A stretch of DNA of 59,658 nucleotides from a virus, in IMG/VR virus record IMGVR_UViG_3300046535_000317, positions 1 through 59,658 of that record; one strand, given 5' to 3'. A program made the position numbers and the translations under genes. The notes beneath the pieces are model-generated. The model did not search any database and was not told the DNA's origin. It saw only the letters and a list, made by a program, of their open reading frames with translations. Below, one piece after another: positions 49,028 to 58,853 of the stretch. Numbering within the stretch: the first letter of the stretch is position 1; each line of letters starts with the position of its first letter.

Positions 49028-52000
49028 GCGCCACCGGAGTTAAACGATTTGCGTCATTGCCAAACTTCTTGCGCAGTGAACTGATTATGCCAAACATGTC
49101 GCCTATCGAGCCTTCGCTAAACTCAATTTCAGATGGCTTCTTACCAGCTTTCAGTTGTTTATTGATATCTTCCTTCAACATGCGTTCCATCATTGGCCAT
49201 TGTGCGATCCACGCTGCCGTTAATGGTCCGTTGATATGAGGATAATTGCGACTGCCAAGAAAAGCAAGCCACTCGGCGGCTTTTCCAGCACCAACCGCAA
49301 CGGCCTTCAAACTGCCCACATCAGCACCCGGCTTCACAGGCTGAAGGGTCATGCTTTCATATTGTTCCTTCGTGAAGATTGGCATTAGCTGATTGCCGTC
49401 TTTGTCCTGATGAATAGGCAAGCCGCTGGCTTTCAGCAATCCGCTTTCGCCGTACTTCGCCGGATCGAATTTGGCAAACTTACTGCGCACTGTTGACGGG
49501 TCGAGTGTGATGTAAACGGTTTGCGGTCCACGATCAACACCATTGTTATCTATAACATTTTTAAGTACAACACCCTTTTTGCCTAATTGCTCTGCTTCAA
49601 AAATAGCATGTTTATTGGCATATTGCCAATTGGAACCTTTAGCGTCAAATACGTGATAATCTTTAGTATTCAATTTAAGAGGCATTATTTGACTACCGAG
49701 CGCATAGTCGTCGGCAAGTTCAGGATTAGAAGTTGAAAATAATTCACTGCCAACTCGTTTGTCAATCCAAGCATTAGCCTCTGCCTCACTCTTGAACTTA
49801 GGACTAATAGTTCTTCTATTAGTTGTATCCCATACCGAAAATTCATACCCATCACGATGGATAGCATACCCCGACTTAGGCTCTACTTCTGTGCCTCTAA
49901 AGCCTCTTGTTCCATGATAAGCATCTGTCGTAAACGGATTGCTCTCAACTGGTGTTAGCTTCACACCATGCTGTTTTGCCAATGCAGATAGCGGCGCATT
50001 AGCAGAAGTGTCAGACATTAGCTGCCCCGTTAGCGCATTGCGAAGATGTTTACTCGTGTCAAATATAATGTAACTCGTTTTATCTTTAGCATTTGCTGTT
50101 TCGCCAGGAGATGTATTCGTATACTTGATGCCCGCATATCCATTATCCTGAGCATCTTTTTTGAATATTTCAACAGCTTTCGCACGGTCAGCAACCCTAT
50201 ATGGCTTGCCACCAAAATTACTTATAAATCTGTCAAGATCATAATCAGGACCATCTGTAGGCAAAGTAACCTTCTTGCCAGCAACCATATCGTTTGCTAA
50301 TTTTACTGCATCTTCTTTTGGCACAGCCCTCGCATCTTCTAAATATCGAGCTAATAGCTCAGGGTCTTTTTCAAACGCAGTTTTCATAACCATTCGTTCA
50401 ATTTTAGTTTGATCAAACGCACCTTTAACTGGATCGGCATTGAGAAATTTAGCATCATGCGGAATGGTAACAGGATAGACCCCACCGGCAGCGCCCTCAA
50501 CTTTTCTACCAAAGCTAAACTCCGACTTACCTGTAAACGTATTAGCTATCTCAGGGTCTTTAGCAACATGAGTGCCTAGCATTCTATCAATCATATAGTC
50601 TTCATCAGGCTTTTTGAACTTATCAAATCCGGGCGTCTTAGTCCCGTGATAAGCACGTTGCTCTGTAAACGGATTATGCTCGACACGGCTCAATGCTGCT
50701 AATGGCGCACCAACCTTGCCAGTATCGGCAAATAGGCTGAAGCCCTTGCTTAGTGCAGCGTCGCGAAGTTGTGGCGTAATGCGGAGGACGTGGATTGGTT
50801 GTTTTGGCGTGCGTTCTCCTGCAATTTGCTGTTCTAAATTGGCCTTGGCTTCCGCCTCAGTATCAAAATGAAATCCTTTCGAATTATACTCATTGCTCTT
50901 AACCATCCATTTGCCGCTAACAGTTTGATCAGGTGGCGTTATATGCCATCCTTTTGGATTGGTTTCACCTAGATTGCTCTCCTCCACCTTCCCGCCAAAC
51001 TTCTTAGCCAAGGCATTCATCTTATCAACAACCATTTTGTCGTAGAAGGCTTTCATTGGAGCACTGTTCATTACATAGCCTTTGGCGTCGATATTGCCTT
51101 CGCCTTTCTCCATGATCTGACTAGCAATATCTTTGCCTAATACAGCATCTAATTGCTTGCCTTGCAATTCGCGTCGGCCACCTATAATTTTTCCTTGCTT
51201 ATTGACAGTTAGAATAATTTCAGTACCACTAGAAGGCGTAACTAAAATCTGTTTTGAACCATCTGGTGAAACTTTTCCATTCTCTTTATTATGCCAGTCA
51301 ACCGCATTCAGCTTTTGCCTAATCTCATTCTGATATCGCAATGCCTGCGCTTCCCCAGGCGTCCAGCTAATCGCGTCCTTACCTTCCTCTGCCGCTTGTC
51401 GAATAATTCGCTTAAGAGCTAGATCAGGCCAATTCTGCTTGAATGGGAAGTCAGGCACAGGCTTCGCATCACCGGCCTGTTCAGCTTCAATCTTACTATA
51501 CCGCTTATAGACTTCGGCTTCTGCCTTGGTAATCACGCCTTTATCCATTGCCATCTTCAATGCGTCATCAAGCTCTGGATTAGCTAGAATGCTTTCATCT
51601 GCCGTATCCATCAACTTTTTATCAATCTTGACAAACTCAGGCTCAAGCTTTTCTAATTCGCCAACATACCCTTGCTTGCGTCCTGCTTGATGTAAATCGG
51701 ATTGGATTTCTTCGACGTGAAGGGAGTTCAATGGCTGATTTCGACCACCAGCAACAGGCGGAATAACCCGCTCATTAGTGCGAATGTGGGCAAGCACATT
51801 TGGTTCTGACCAATGGGAGGATGTGAATGTATCTGAAATTGGATTATTCGTAATTACTTCTCGATAACGCTTTGCAAATTCCTTATCTGGCCAATCTGAT
51901 ATTCTATCTCCATATCCTCTACGATCAGCTTCGGCGCGTAACTTAGCCGCTTCGCTACGAGTATTCTCAGGCAACGTCAACAAATGCTCGCGATAATTCT

Positions 52001-53222
52001 CGCCACCTGGGAGTTGGTATTGAGCGAACTTAGGGCCAGACATAATTTCGCCGGTAGTATTCTGACCTCGCTCATATTCAGTAATCAACGCCTTAATCTC
52101 GTTTAATGTTTCTGGCCTACTCCCTGTATGAACATTCAAATTACCCGCAACTGTTCCTGGCTTGTCCTGACGCATCTCCAAGACTTCATAATGTCCAGAA
52201 CCGGCATCCCTATCTGCATCATATATTTTACCAGAGCTAGACTTAATTTTTAGACTATGTGCGCCATCTTCTGTAGTATCAGAAATAACTTCGTATTTAG
52301 GAACATCGCGAGTTCCCTTCGTTACCTCCTTCAACTCCACCTTATGCGACTGCACAAATTGCTCTAGCTCTGGCTTGGTGATCTTACCCGCAGGCAATTC
52401 ATGCAACACCCAATCCAATTCCTCCTGCTTAACCCCAGGCTTATTGCGTATTTCACCTAGCCATTGCTCAGCAGTTGCTACCTTGGTCTTGCTTTCGGTC
52501 ACAGCGCGTTCGACCGCTGAGTAGAAGCGAGGTGCAGGCTTGGCTAATGCGGAGAGGGGCGCAGTAGCCGCTGTATCTGCGTGCGCCATCGCCTTTTCGC
52601 CAGTGCTCGCAAATGAACCACCACCCATCAATCCCGCCGTATCCTGCGCACGCTCAATCAATTGCTGAGACGTATGACCAGTGGCAGGATCAATAACGGG
52701 CACTTCGCCAGTAGCCACATCATGCGGCAGCGTGAAGCCGCTTCTAACCAATTGTTCCGGCCATGTTTGGTATCGTTCTTGGCCAATGCCAAGTAGCCGC
52801 TTACCCATCTCGCTAGGGCCAACGCCTTTGCCACTAAGAATATCGCTAAGCCTGCCCACACTCTCCCGCATTGCAGGAGCAAATACCAAAGGATTATCTT
52901 GCGCTTTTAATTGCGCATCCCAGCCAGGACGATATGTGTGGACGTGTCCAGGCAATGATCTATTGCTGTTAGTATTAGAAGACAAGCTGGCTACATAATC
53001 CCGCAATTCGCGGTCATCATCGCGCTGCTGAGTTGCAGGATTTAACCCAAACGTCCCTGGTGCAATATTAGAAAAATCAGTAGGAACTTCTACAAGCTTG
53101 CCACTTTGCCAACTCGCAGGACCAGTTGTGTTTAATTCACTTGGTAGCGACGGCGCAGAGCTAGGCAAAGGCAAACCAGCCTCGTCGTAATAATCGCTAT
53201 AATCGCCAAGCCGGTTAGCCAT
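49005..53222 (-). CDS. Polyvalent virion protein with two ADP-ribosyltransferase-like modules
   Basis: This 1405-aa protein is modular. A disordered N-terminus is followed at ~230 by a polyvalent-protein domain (FYSAVERAV, ATAEQWLGEIRNKPGVKQEE). At ~500 comes another (LHVEEIQSDLHQAGRKQGYV, later DLALKRIIRQAAEEGKDAIS). At ~857 and ~1100 two ART-like modules start (RAYHGTKTPGFDKFKKPDED and DAYHGTRGFRGTEVEPKSGY). Linkers resembling APLSALAK and NPFT precede them, and the protein ends with the same linker type (RLTPVAHDPFNSR). Such proteins are packaged and injected with phage DNA to counter host functions. Role by family, modules seen. Confidence 0.8.
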   Translation of the reverse strand: MANRLGDYSDYYDEAGLPLPSSAPSLPSELNTTGPASWQSGKLVEVPTDFSNIAPGTFGLNPATQQRDDDRELRDYVASLSSNTNSNRSLPGHVHTYRPGWDAQLKAQDNPLVFAPAMRESVGRLSDILSGKGVGPSEMGKRLLGIGQERYQTWPEQLVRSGFTLPHDVATGEVPVIDPATGHTSQQLIERAQDTAGLMGGGSFASTGEKAMAHADTAATAPLSALAKPAPRFYSAVERAVTESKTKVATAEQWLGEIRNKPGVKQEELDWVLHELPAGKITKPELEQFVQSHKVELKEVTKGTRDVPKYEVISDTTEDGAHSLKIKSSSGKIYDADRDAGSGHYEVLEMRQDKPGTVAGNLNVHTGSRPETLNEIKALITEYERGQNTTGEIMSGPKFAQYQLPGGENYREHLLTLPENTRSEAAKLRAEADRRGYGDRISDWPDKEFAKRYREVITNNPISDTFTSSHWSEPNVLAHIRTNERVIPPVAGGRNQPLNSLHVEEIQSDLHQAGRKQGYVGELEKLEPEFVKIDKKLMDTADESILANPELDDALKMAMDKGVITKAEAEVYKRYSKIEAEQAGDAKPVPDFPFKQNWPDLALKRIIRQAAEEGKDAISWTPGEAQALRYQNEIRQKLNAVDWHNKENGKVSPDGSKQILVTPSSGTEIILTVNKQGKIIGGRRELQGKQLDAVLGKDIASQIMEKGEGNIDAKGYVMNSAPMKAFYDKMVVDKMNALAKKFGGKVEESNLGETNPKGWHITPPDQTVSGKWMVKSNEYNSKGFHFDTEAEAKANLEQQIAGERTPKQPIHVLRITPQLRDAALSKGFSLFADTGKVGAPLAALSRVEHNPFTEQRAYHGTKTPGFDKFKKPDEDYMIDRMLGTHVAKDPEIANTFTGKSEFSFGRKVEGAAGGVYPVTIPHDAKFLNADPVKGAFDQTKIERMVMKTAFEKDPELLARYLEDARAVPKEDAVKLANDMVAGKKVTLPTDGPDYDLDRFISNFGGKPYRVADRAKAVEIFKKDAQDNGYAGIKYTNTSPGETANAKDKTSYIIFDTSKHLRNALTGQLMSDTSANAPLSALAKQHGVKLTPVESNPFTTDAYHGTRGFRGTEVEPKSGYAIHRDGYEFSVWDTTNRRTISPKFKSEAEANAWIDKRVGSELFSTSNPELADDYALGSQIMPLKLNTKDYHVFDAKGSNWQYANKHAIFEAEQLGKKGVVLKNVIDNNGVDRGPQTVYITLDPSTVRSKFAKFDPAKYGESGLLKASGLPIHQDKDGNQLMPIFTKEQYESMTLQPVKPGADVGSLKAVAVGAGKAAEWLAFLGSRNYPHINGPLTAAWIAQWPMMERMLKEDINKQLKAGKKPSEIEFSEGSIGDMFGIISSLRKKFGNDANRLTPVAHDPFNSR

Positions 53223-53453
53223 TTAGCGGTCATCCGGTACAACGCATTTCGCCAATAATTCCTGCATATTCTTCTGAGATGCAAATATCATTTCCATCTG
53301 TTTATTGCGATATTCCTCTGCACTATTATAGATAGACCACAATGTCACTAGAAGACAAACATTCATTATCACTAAAGCAAGCGATAGTGGCTCAGACTTC
53401 ATTGCCTCCATAAAGCTATTTGCTGCCTTACCACCTTCTTCAATAGCACCCAT
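53223..53453 (-). CDS. Small membrane protein, 76 aa
   Basis: One membrane helix (LSLALVIMNVCLLVTLWSIY) lies between an acidic N-terminus and a charged helix (YRNKQMEMIFASQKNMQELL). It overlaps the portal stop. Small membrane proteins next to the portal gene recur in podoviruses; role unknown. Confidence 0.7.
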   Translation of the reverse strand: MGAIEEGGKAANSFMEAMKSEPLSLALVIMNVCLLVTLWSIYNSAEEYRNKQMEMIFASQKNMQELLAKCVVPDDR

Positions 53454-55858
53454 TATGCCCCGGCCTCAACACGCGCCCACTGACCGGGGGAATGTTCTAT
53501 GTAGTGCCGCCCATCAGGAGCAAGCTGCGATCCCGGCATTGAAGGCACGTCAGGCTCGTTTTCCGCCTCACCAGTAACGCCATTTGCCGCCCCTGCAGCA
53601 GAGGTAGCGCCCTCGCCTTCCGCAGGCTCAGGCGGCAGTTGGATAGGCGTTCCGCCTTCGTGCGGCCCAGGCCCTGGCGCAGGCGATCCCTCGCGCAGCA
53701 TATCTGCAATCAATTGCTTGATCACCGGCTGGATTTGCTCCATCGACATTCCCGGCCCAGCATTGCCCAGTGCCGTTATGCGTTTCGTTTCAGCATCGTA
53801 ATCGCCACGCGCTTGTTCAGCGCCTTCCTTGCGGAATGCCAATTCTAGCTCATGCTCTTTGCGCTCCAGATCACGTTGCTTATCGGCCAACTGTTGCTTT
53901 GTGGCACCCAATTCGCCAGTCAACTTCTCAATATGATCACTAGCCTGATGCATGAGTTGCTGCACACGCGGATCATTGGTTGGGTCTTGTTCACCCAACA
54001 CATTCGGCGGCAAGAACTTCTGTGCCCTTTCAGCCATATTGGCAGCTTCGGGGAAATCAAGTGTCTTAAACAAGAAGTCGGCATACCGCTCCATAAAGGT
54101 CTTATCGCCAGCCGCTAACTGCGTCAATGCCGCAGCCGCTTCCATACGCTTTGTCGCATAGGATGGCCCTGTATCAGACTGCACATCGTACATGCCAATA
54201 TTCGGATTGAAAATAATCTCTTGAACCGTCTTATTTTTATCCTTCACTGGCCCATTCGGATTATCAACCTTCTGCATAGGTTGCTGTGCGTCAGGATCAA
54301 TCGTCACGTCCATAATCTCGCCATCGCTGGCGGTAATTCGCATGACGCGCTTAACGTCATAAACCTTTGGAATAAGATCAATTAGTATCTTGCCTTGGAA
54401 GCGAATGGCAATTGCCTGATTATCAATAAAATGGTAAGTCGCGCGATCACCTTGACGCTGGCGAGCATTGATCGCAACGCCTGATTTGGCATTCTCCGCT
54501 TCACCGAATTGCGCTTGATATTGGCCAGAGGCCATCATCATTTCATTTTGGGCAGTTTTTCTCCCTTCGGCGTAAGCAGGCGAAGGCATTGGCGGCTGGG
54601 GACGTGATGGCGACGGAATAGGATCGCCATTTTCATCTATATGCTCATACGGCAAATAGGCATGATTCTTAGTATTAGCTGTCTCCCAATATTGAATATT
54701 CTCTCCAATTGCCGCACTTGGTGTAAGCCAAGGCACTTTCGTCTGCAATGCGCCAAATTCAGCATCGGCTGATGTATTGTAATTATACATCTGCTGCGCA
54801 TTGATTAATGCGCGCGTATGACCCTTGCGGTCTAAAACACCGTCAATAACCGTTTCCGTGCCAGGAAGCCGAATAATTGGAATATACTTGCCAAGCCAAT
54901 CGCCTTCCTCAACAACCCAATCGCCTGCAACCTTATACCACTTAATCTTGTCCGTCAGTACCTTGCGCTCGCGGTACTGATAATGTTCGCGTGTCGCCTT
55001 ATTCCGCGACACTTCCTTATAAAGCATCTTCTCCATATCGTTCAAAAGGCTAACGCGCTTTTGAATTTGCATACCGTCATCAGTGACAAACGAAATCAGT
55101 TTATCTTTTTGCTGATCCTTGCGGTAATACAAACACAAGCGAATATGGTTTTGCGTAATCCACTTGTCTTGACCGGAAAATGTTGCACTTAGCGTTCCGG
55201 TGCCCACAACTGATACATACTGTGGGTATGTCTCGGCAAAGACCGACTTTGGCACATCTTCAAAGATCAGACCCCATCGAGCATCACTGCCGTCAACCTC
55301 ATTAATGTCAGGATCGAGATAAACGCTACGTGGGTCTTTAATGCGCTTGATTTTGATTTCTTGATCAAAGCTATCAATACTGATTGGCTCAATAACCGTC
55401 TGCCAATAGCCGATACCTGCTTCAACCGCCCATGTTACAGCGTTGTCGTAAACATTTTCCGCACCCGAAATGTATTCAATATGATAGACAATCTCTTGAA
55501 AGATTTGTGCGGCTTCATAGGTTGCTTCGTCGCCAACAGGCCGAATGCGTACACCCGGCTTATTCTGCTTGGCATCATTAATAATCATCAAATTGTGCTG
55601 CTGTGCTTTATTCACAGTCAGACACGGACGGCCATCACGATCAGCTAGAATATCCTCGTCCCATTGATACTTGTTATGGCTATCGCCATTGGCAAACTTA
55701 TAATCATAATCAAAACGTGATCGCGCTACACTTTCCCAATCGCTGCCATAGGTTAAATCAGTCTTGGCCTGTTTGACAATACGTTTCTGCGCTTCGGTTT
55801 GCTCCGGTGGAGCAGAAGCGTCATTGACGATTTCAGCAACATCTTCGTCAGTAGCCAT
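53453..55858 (-). CDS. Portal protein, P22 gp1-like
   Basis: This 801-aa protein shows P22-type portal features: RSRFDYDYKFANGDSHNKYQW, RPCLTVNKAQQHNLMIINDA, KQNKPGVRIRPVGDEATYEA and IKRIKDPRSVYLDPDINEVD. A long C-terminal coiled coil follows (HIEKLTGELGATKQQLADKQ). It forms the dodecameric DNA gate at one vertex. The last ~100 residues are Pro/Gly/Glu-rich. Length is close to P22 portal (725 aa). Confidence 0.9.
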   Translation of the reverse strand: MATDEDVAEIVNDASAPPEQTEAQKRIVKQAKTDLTYGSDWESVARSRFDYDYKFANGDSHNKYQWDEDILADRDGRPCLTVNKAQQHNLMIINDAKQNKPGVRIRPVGDEATYEAAQIFQEIVYHIEYISGAENVYDNAVTWAVEAGIGYWQTVIEPISIDSFDQEIKIKRIKDPRSVYLDPDINEVDGSDARWGLIFEDVPKSVFAETYPQYVSVVGTGTLSATFSGQDKWITQNHIRLCLYYRKDQQKDKLISFVTDDGMQIQKRVSLLNDMEKMLYKEVSRNKATREHYQYRERKVLTDKIKWYKVAGDWVVEEGDWLGKYIPIIRLPGTETVIDGVLDRKGHTRALINAQQMYNYNTSADAEFGALQTKVPWLTPSAAIGENIQYWETANTKNHAYLPYEHIDENGDPIPSPSRPQPPMPSPAYAEGRKTAQNEMMMASGQYQAQFGEAENAKSGVAINARQRQGDRATYHFIDNQAIAIRFQGKILIDLIPKVYDVKRVMRITASDGEIMDVTIDPDAQQPMQKVDNPNGPVKDKNKTVQEIIFNPNIGMYDVQSDTGPSYATKRMEAAAALTQLAAGDKTFMERYADFLFKTLDFPEAANMAERAQKFLPPNVLGEQDPTNDPRVQQLMHQASDHIEKLTGELGATKQQLADKQRDLERKEHELELAFRKEGAEQARGDYDAETKRITALGNAGPGMSMEQIQPVIKQLIADMLREGSPAPGPGPHEGGTPIQLPPEPAEGEGATSAAGAANGVTGEAENEPDVPSMPGSQLAPDGRHYIEHSPGQWARVEAGA

Positions 55859-55862
55859 TAGG

Positions 55863-57245
55863 CTATCCGCCCATCCAATTATTTCCAGTACGATTAATTG
55901 TTAAAACGCGACCACTCGAAATTAGCTTAGGCTGTTTTTTCTTCATCGCCTGTTCCGGCTTCAAATGCAATGCCATTGTTTGCCAAGCGTCAGCACCATG
56001 CGAATATTCGTTATGTTTTGGGTTTAATGAAAATTTACCATTCTCGTCAACATCATATTCATAACGGCACAGACATTGCCAGCCGTCACCTGTGTTTTCC
56101 TCGTCAAAATTGCACAAATCAAAAATCTGCCGACCCGCGCGAATGCCGAGCACCTTTTGCGAAACACGCGGCACAACGCGCACTTTGCCAGGATAAGAGC
56201 CTAGCATGATACGCTTAACACTGCGGCTTGCGAGTGTCTCATTATCCGCGTCATGCGGCAGATAGTGAACACCATAGTTGTACTTACAGCTTTGTAAATA
56301 CTCGATATAATGCGCTAACTTTTCGAGCCGATTTTGATAGAACTTGATCAGATTGTATTCAACGCCAACTTGCTGCACAAACCAAATCGAAGTGTAGTCA
56401 TCGTGGCCCAAATCCCAAAACGTGTTAACTGGTCGCGACGGATCATACTCAACCTTACCGCGACGGCCTTCTAGCAAAACCTTCTTAATCTCTTTCGCGT
56501 AAATCGCACCCGTCAATGTCTGCCGAATATTGCCTTCCCACACATGAAGCCATTCGTCTTCGTCAGCTACTTTCATAACCTCCATTTCAATTCGGCTATC
56601 ATTTGGCAAGAACGGATTGTCATTCCAATTTAGCTTCATTACGTGCGAATAGCGTTCTTGCTCACCTTTATCATTGGTGATAAACTCAGGACACCACTTA
56701 TCGCGCTTTTTCACAAACCGCTCGTAAACTTCATCCGTATCCAATTCAGGATTGAAAGAAATCCAAATTTCCGGCCCCTTGCCGAATGGTCCGCCTTGCT
56801 CACTCGTATCGCCTTCTAATCGACCAAGCCCGCGAATAGTTGGCGGCAGCTTTGTCCACGTTGTCTTTGAAGTATTGCTAGCTTCTTCTACCCATGCAAT
56901 ATCAATTCGCGCCATCGACTTGATTGAATTAATCTGATAGCGCAAACCAGAAAAAATAAACTCAGAGCCAGTCTTTAGCGAAATGATAGTCGTTTTCTGT
57001 ATGTCAAATTCGTTTTCAAAGCCAAGATCAATAATGCGATTTTTCAATGTCTCGTAAACACTTTCATCAATTGACTTCTGTAGCTCACGAAAACAGGCAA
57101 TGCGCAGCTTGCGTGAACGCGCAAGAATGATCAGAGCTAGCGCAATTGTCTCAGTCTTGCCAGCACCGCGACCACCATATAACACCTTGTATCGCGCGGG
57201 CGAGTTGATTAGAAACAGTAAATTTTCAGGATACTTGATTTGCAT
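55863..57245 (-). CDS. Terminase large subunit
   Basis: This 460-aa motor has Walker A VLYGGRGAGKTETIALAL (~residue 22-39), Walker B IDIAWVEEAS (~120), a coupling region (ISFNPELDTDEVYERFV) and a nuclease domain with acidic residues in NTFWDLGHDDYTSIWFV (~265), HYLPHDADNETLAS and HGADAWQTMAL. It translocates DNA into the procapsid and cuts concatemers, by headful if P22-like, which agrees with a circularly permuted assembly. Confidence 0.92.
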   Translation of the reverse strand: MQIKYPENLLFLINSPARYKVLYGGRGAGKTETIALALIILARSRKLRIACFRELQKSIDESVYETLKNRIIDLGFENEFDIQKTTIISLKTGSEFIFSGLRYQINSIKSMARIDIAWVEEASNTSKTTWTKLPPTIRGLGRLEGDTSEQGGPFGKGPEIWISFNPELDTDEVYERFVKKRDKWCPEFITNDKGEQERYSHVMKLNWNDNPFLPNDSRIEMEVMKVADEDEWLHVWEGNIRQTLTGAIYAKEIKKVLLEGRRGKVEYDPSRPVNTFWDLGHDDYTSIWFVQQVGVEYNLIKFYQNRLEKLAHYIEYLQSCKYNYGVHYLPHDADNETLASRSVKRIMLGSYPGKVRVVPRVSQKVLGIRAGRQIFDLCNFDEENTGDGWQCLCRYEYDVDENGKFSLNPKHNEYSHGADAWQTMALHLKPEQAMKKKQPKLISSGRVLTINRTGNNWMGG

Positions 57246-57251
57246 ATGTCA

Positions 57252-58853
57252 TCACGGCGGCGCGAACTGCGTCATGTCGGTGCCGGTAGAATAGCGTTGT
57301 ATTATTGTCTCAGCACCGTATGGGACATAGCGATCCCAGTTTTGTTGCCCACTACCGGCATCACACGTAGCCGTTGGTAACGCCCCAGCAGGAATATCAG
57401 TTATATAATTAGTATTTCCGCCGCCCTGTGTAATATCCGTGATTGTGAACGTGTGCCCAGCATTGCAGGTTGTAGAACCGAATGCAAAACCCAAAAAGTA
57501 TTTCTTCCCAGGAACACCCCAGGTTAGCAAATTCCCCTCTACAGCACTGTCGGCAATAGTGAGTGTACCAGCATTATCCCAAGTAACAGACGCTTTTGGC
57601 ATGTTACAATTTGAAAGAGCACCGCTAGCAATTGATGAATAGGATATACTGAATGCATTATTATGCCCATAGCAATTAGTTCCAAGAGTTAGCGCATGAG
57701 ATTGAACTGGCTGCGGAAGAACAGAATTTCTAACTGTTGTATTCTGTCCTGTTCCACTGAGAACGCCGTTAAAAAGATCAATTGTATAATCTATGGGCGA
57801 AGCACTCTGACCAAGAATAAATCCTGTTACATTTGACAATTGCATAAACTCAATAATTTTGTCTGTTTCCATTGCTGAGCTAACACCACCAGCAAGCGGT
57901 GGCGAAGAAAGCGTACTAACTTGGGAATTGAAAATCCACATCTTTCGCGAAGTTGATGGCGCAGGACCATTCGCTGATCCGTTAGACAAAAGAGATTGTT
58001 GAAATTGCACATCATAAATAATTATTTCTTTTCCGCTCAAAGGAACTTCGTTATTAGCTGTTGTAGGTGCCCATACTAAACCGTATATTGCAATCAGACT
58101 ATTAAAACTTGGCCCCATTTTATAAATTGTCGCAGGACCACCATAATTAGCTGATGGTGGAGAAAACGCCGAATAGTTTGGCCATGTGGATTTGTAGTCA
58201 AATCGAAGTGCGCTATCCAACGTGATCGTCGTTCCAGAAATTCCTGTAATTACATGAAATTCATAAAACTGAAAATTCTGCGGATATCCAGAATTTTGCA
58301 TATTGAGACCAGTAACACAAATCCAATCTCCAATCGAAAACTTACTCTCCCCTCCACCAAGAGCCGTAACGGTTAATGATCCGGCCGATACTGTTGCAAT
58401 GCGTGAAACAGTTGTATCATTTTGTCCAAATGACTCACCAACTACACCCCATAAATTGGCAAAGGCTCCGTAGGCCCACACAACAGCATTGTTAATACTT
58501 TGTCCGTATACAAATCCTCCGCTACCGCCGATAGTAGTATCCACATTAAAAGCATTAGTCGCCACAAAACGGCACTTTGATCCTGGCGGAATATAAAGAA
58601 CGGCGCGTGTCGGATTTCCAGCAAGACCAGCGGCATCCCATGCTTGCAATGCCGCAGTATCATCAGCAACGCCATCACACGTCGCATTGAATGCGCCCGT
58701 TGGGCATTTACCAGCAACGGTTGCGGTCAAGCAATAGATATTGGCACCAGGGTAATTGTTAGGATCGAAAACCTGCGACGAGCCGCCACGGCCGCCAGCA
58801 TGAGTTGCGCTAGCGATCACCATACATGCGAGGGCAACAATCCATCGAATCAT
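57252..58853 (-). CDS. Beta-helix tail-spike-like protein with signal peptide, 533 aa
   Basis: ATG 58853 overlaps the upstream stop as TGATG. The signal peptide is MIRWIVALACMVIASATHAG. GVADDTAALQAWDAAG and TRAVLYIPPGSKCRF are the opening of right-handed beta-helix spike and pectate-lyase-like proteins. The rest is repetitive beta with Cys residues (YCLTATVAGKCPTG, GTNCYG). It probably binds or cleaves a surface polysaccharide. The signal peptide again suggests export. Confidence 0.8.
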   Translation of the reverse strand: MIRWIVALACMVIASATHAGGRGGSSQVFDPNNYPGANIYCLTATVAGKCPTGAFNATCDGVADDTAALQAWDAAGLAGNPTRAVLYIPPGSKCRFVATNAFNVDTTIGGSGGFVYGQSINNAVVWAYGAFANLWGVVGESFGQNDTTVSRIATVSAGSLTVTALGGGESKFSIGDWICVTGLNMQNSGYPQNFQFYEFHVITGISGTTITLDSALRFDYKSTWPNYSAFSPPSANYGGPATIYKMGPSFNSLIAIYGLVWAPTTANNEVPLSGKEIIIYDVQFQQSLLSNGSANGPAPSTSRKMWIFNSQVSTLSSPPLAGGVSSAMETDKIIEFMQLSNVTGFILGQSASPIDYTIDLFNGVLSGTGQNTTVRNSVLPQPVQSHALTLGTNCYGHNNAFSISYSSIASGALSNCNMPKASVTWDNAGTLTIADSAVEGNLLTWGVPGKKYFLGFAFGSTTCNAGHTFTITDITQGGGNTNYITDIPAGALPTATCDAGSGQQNWDRYVPYGAETIIQRYSTGTDMTQFAPP

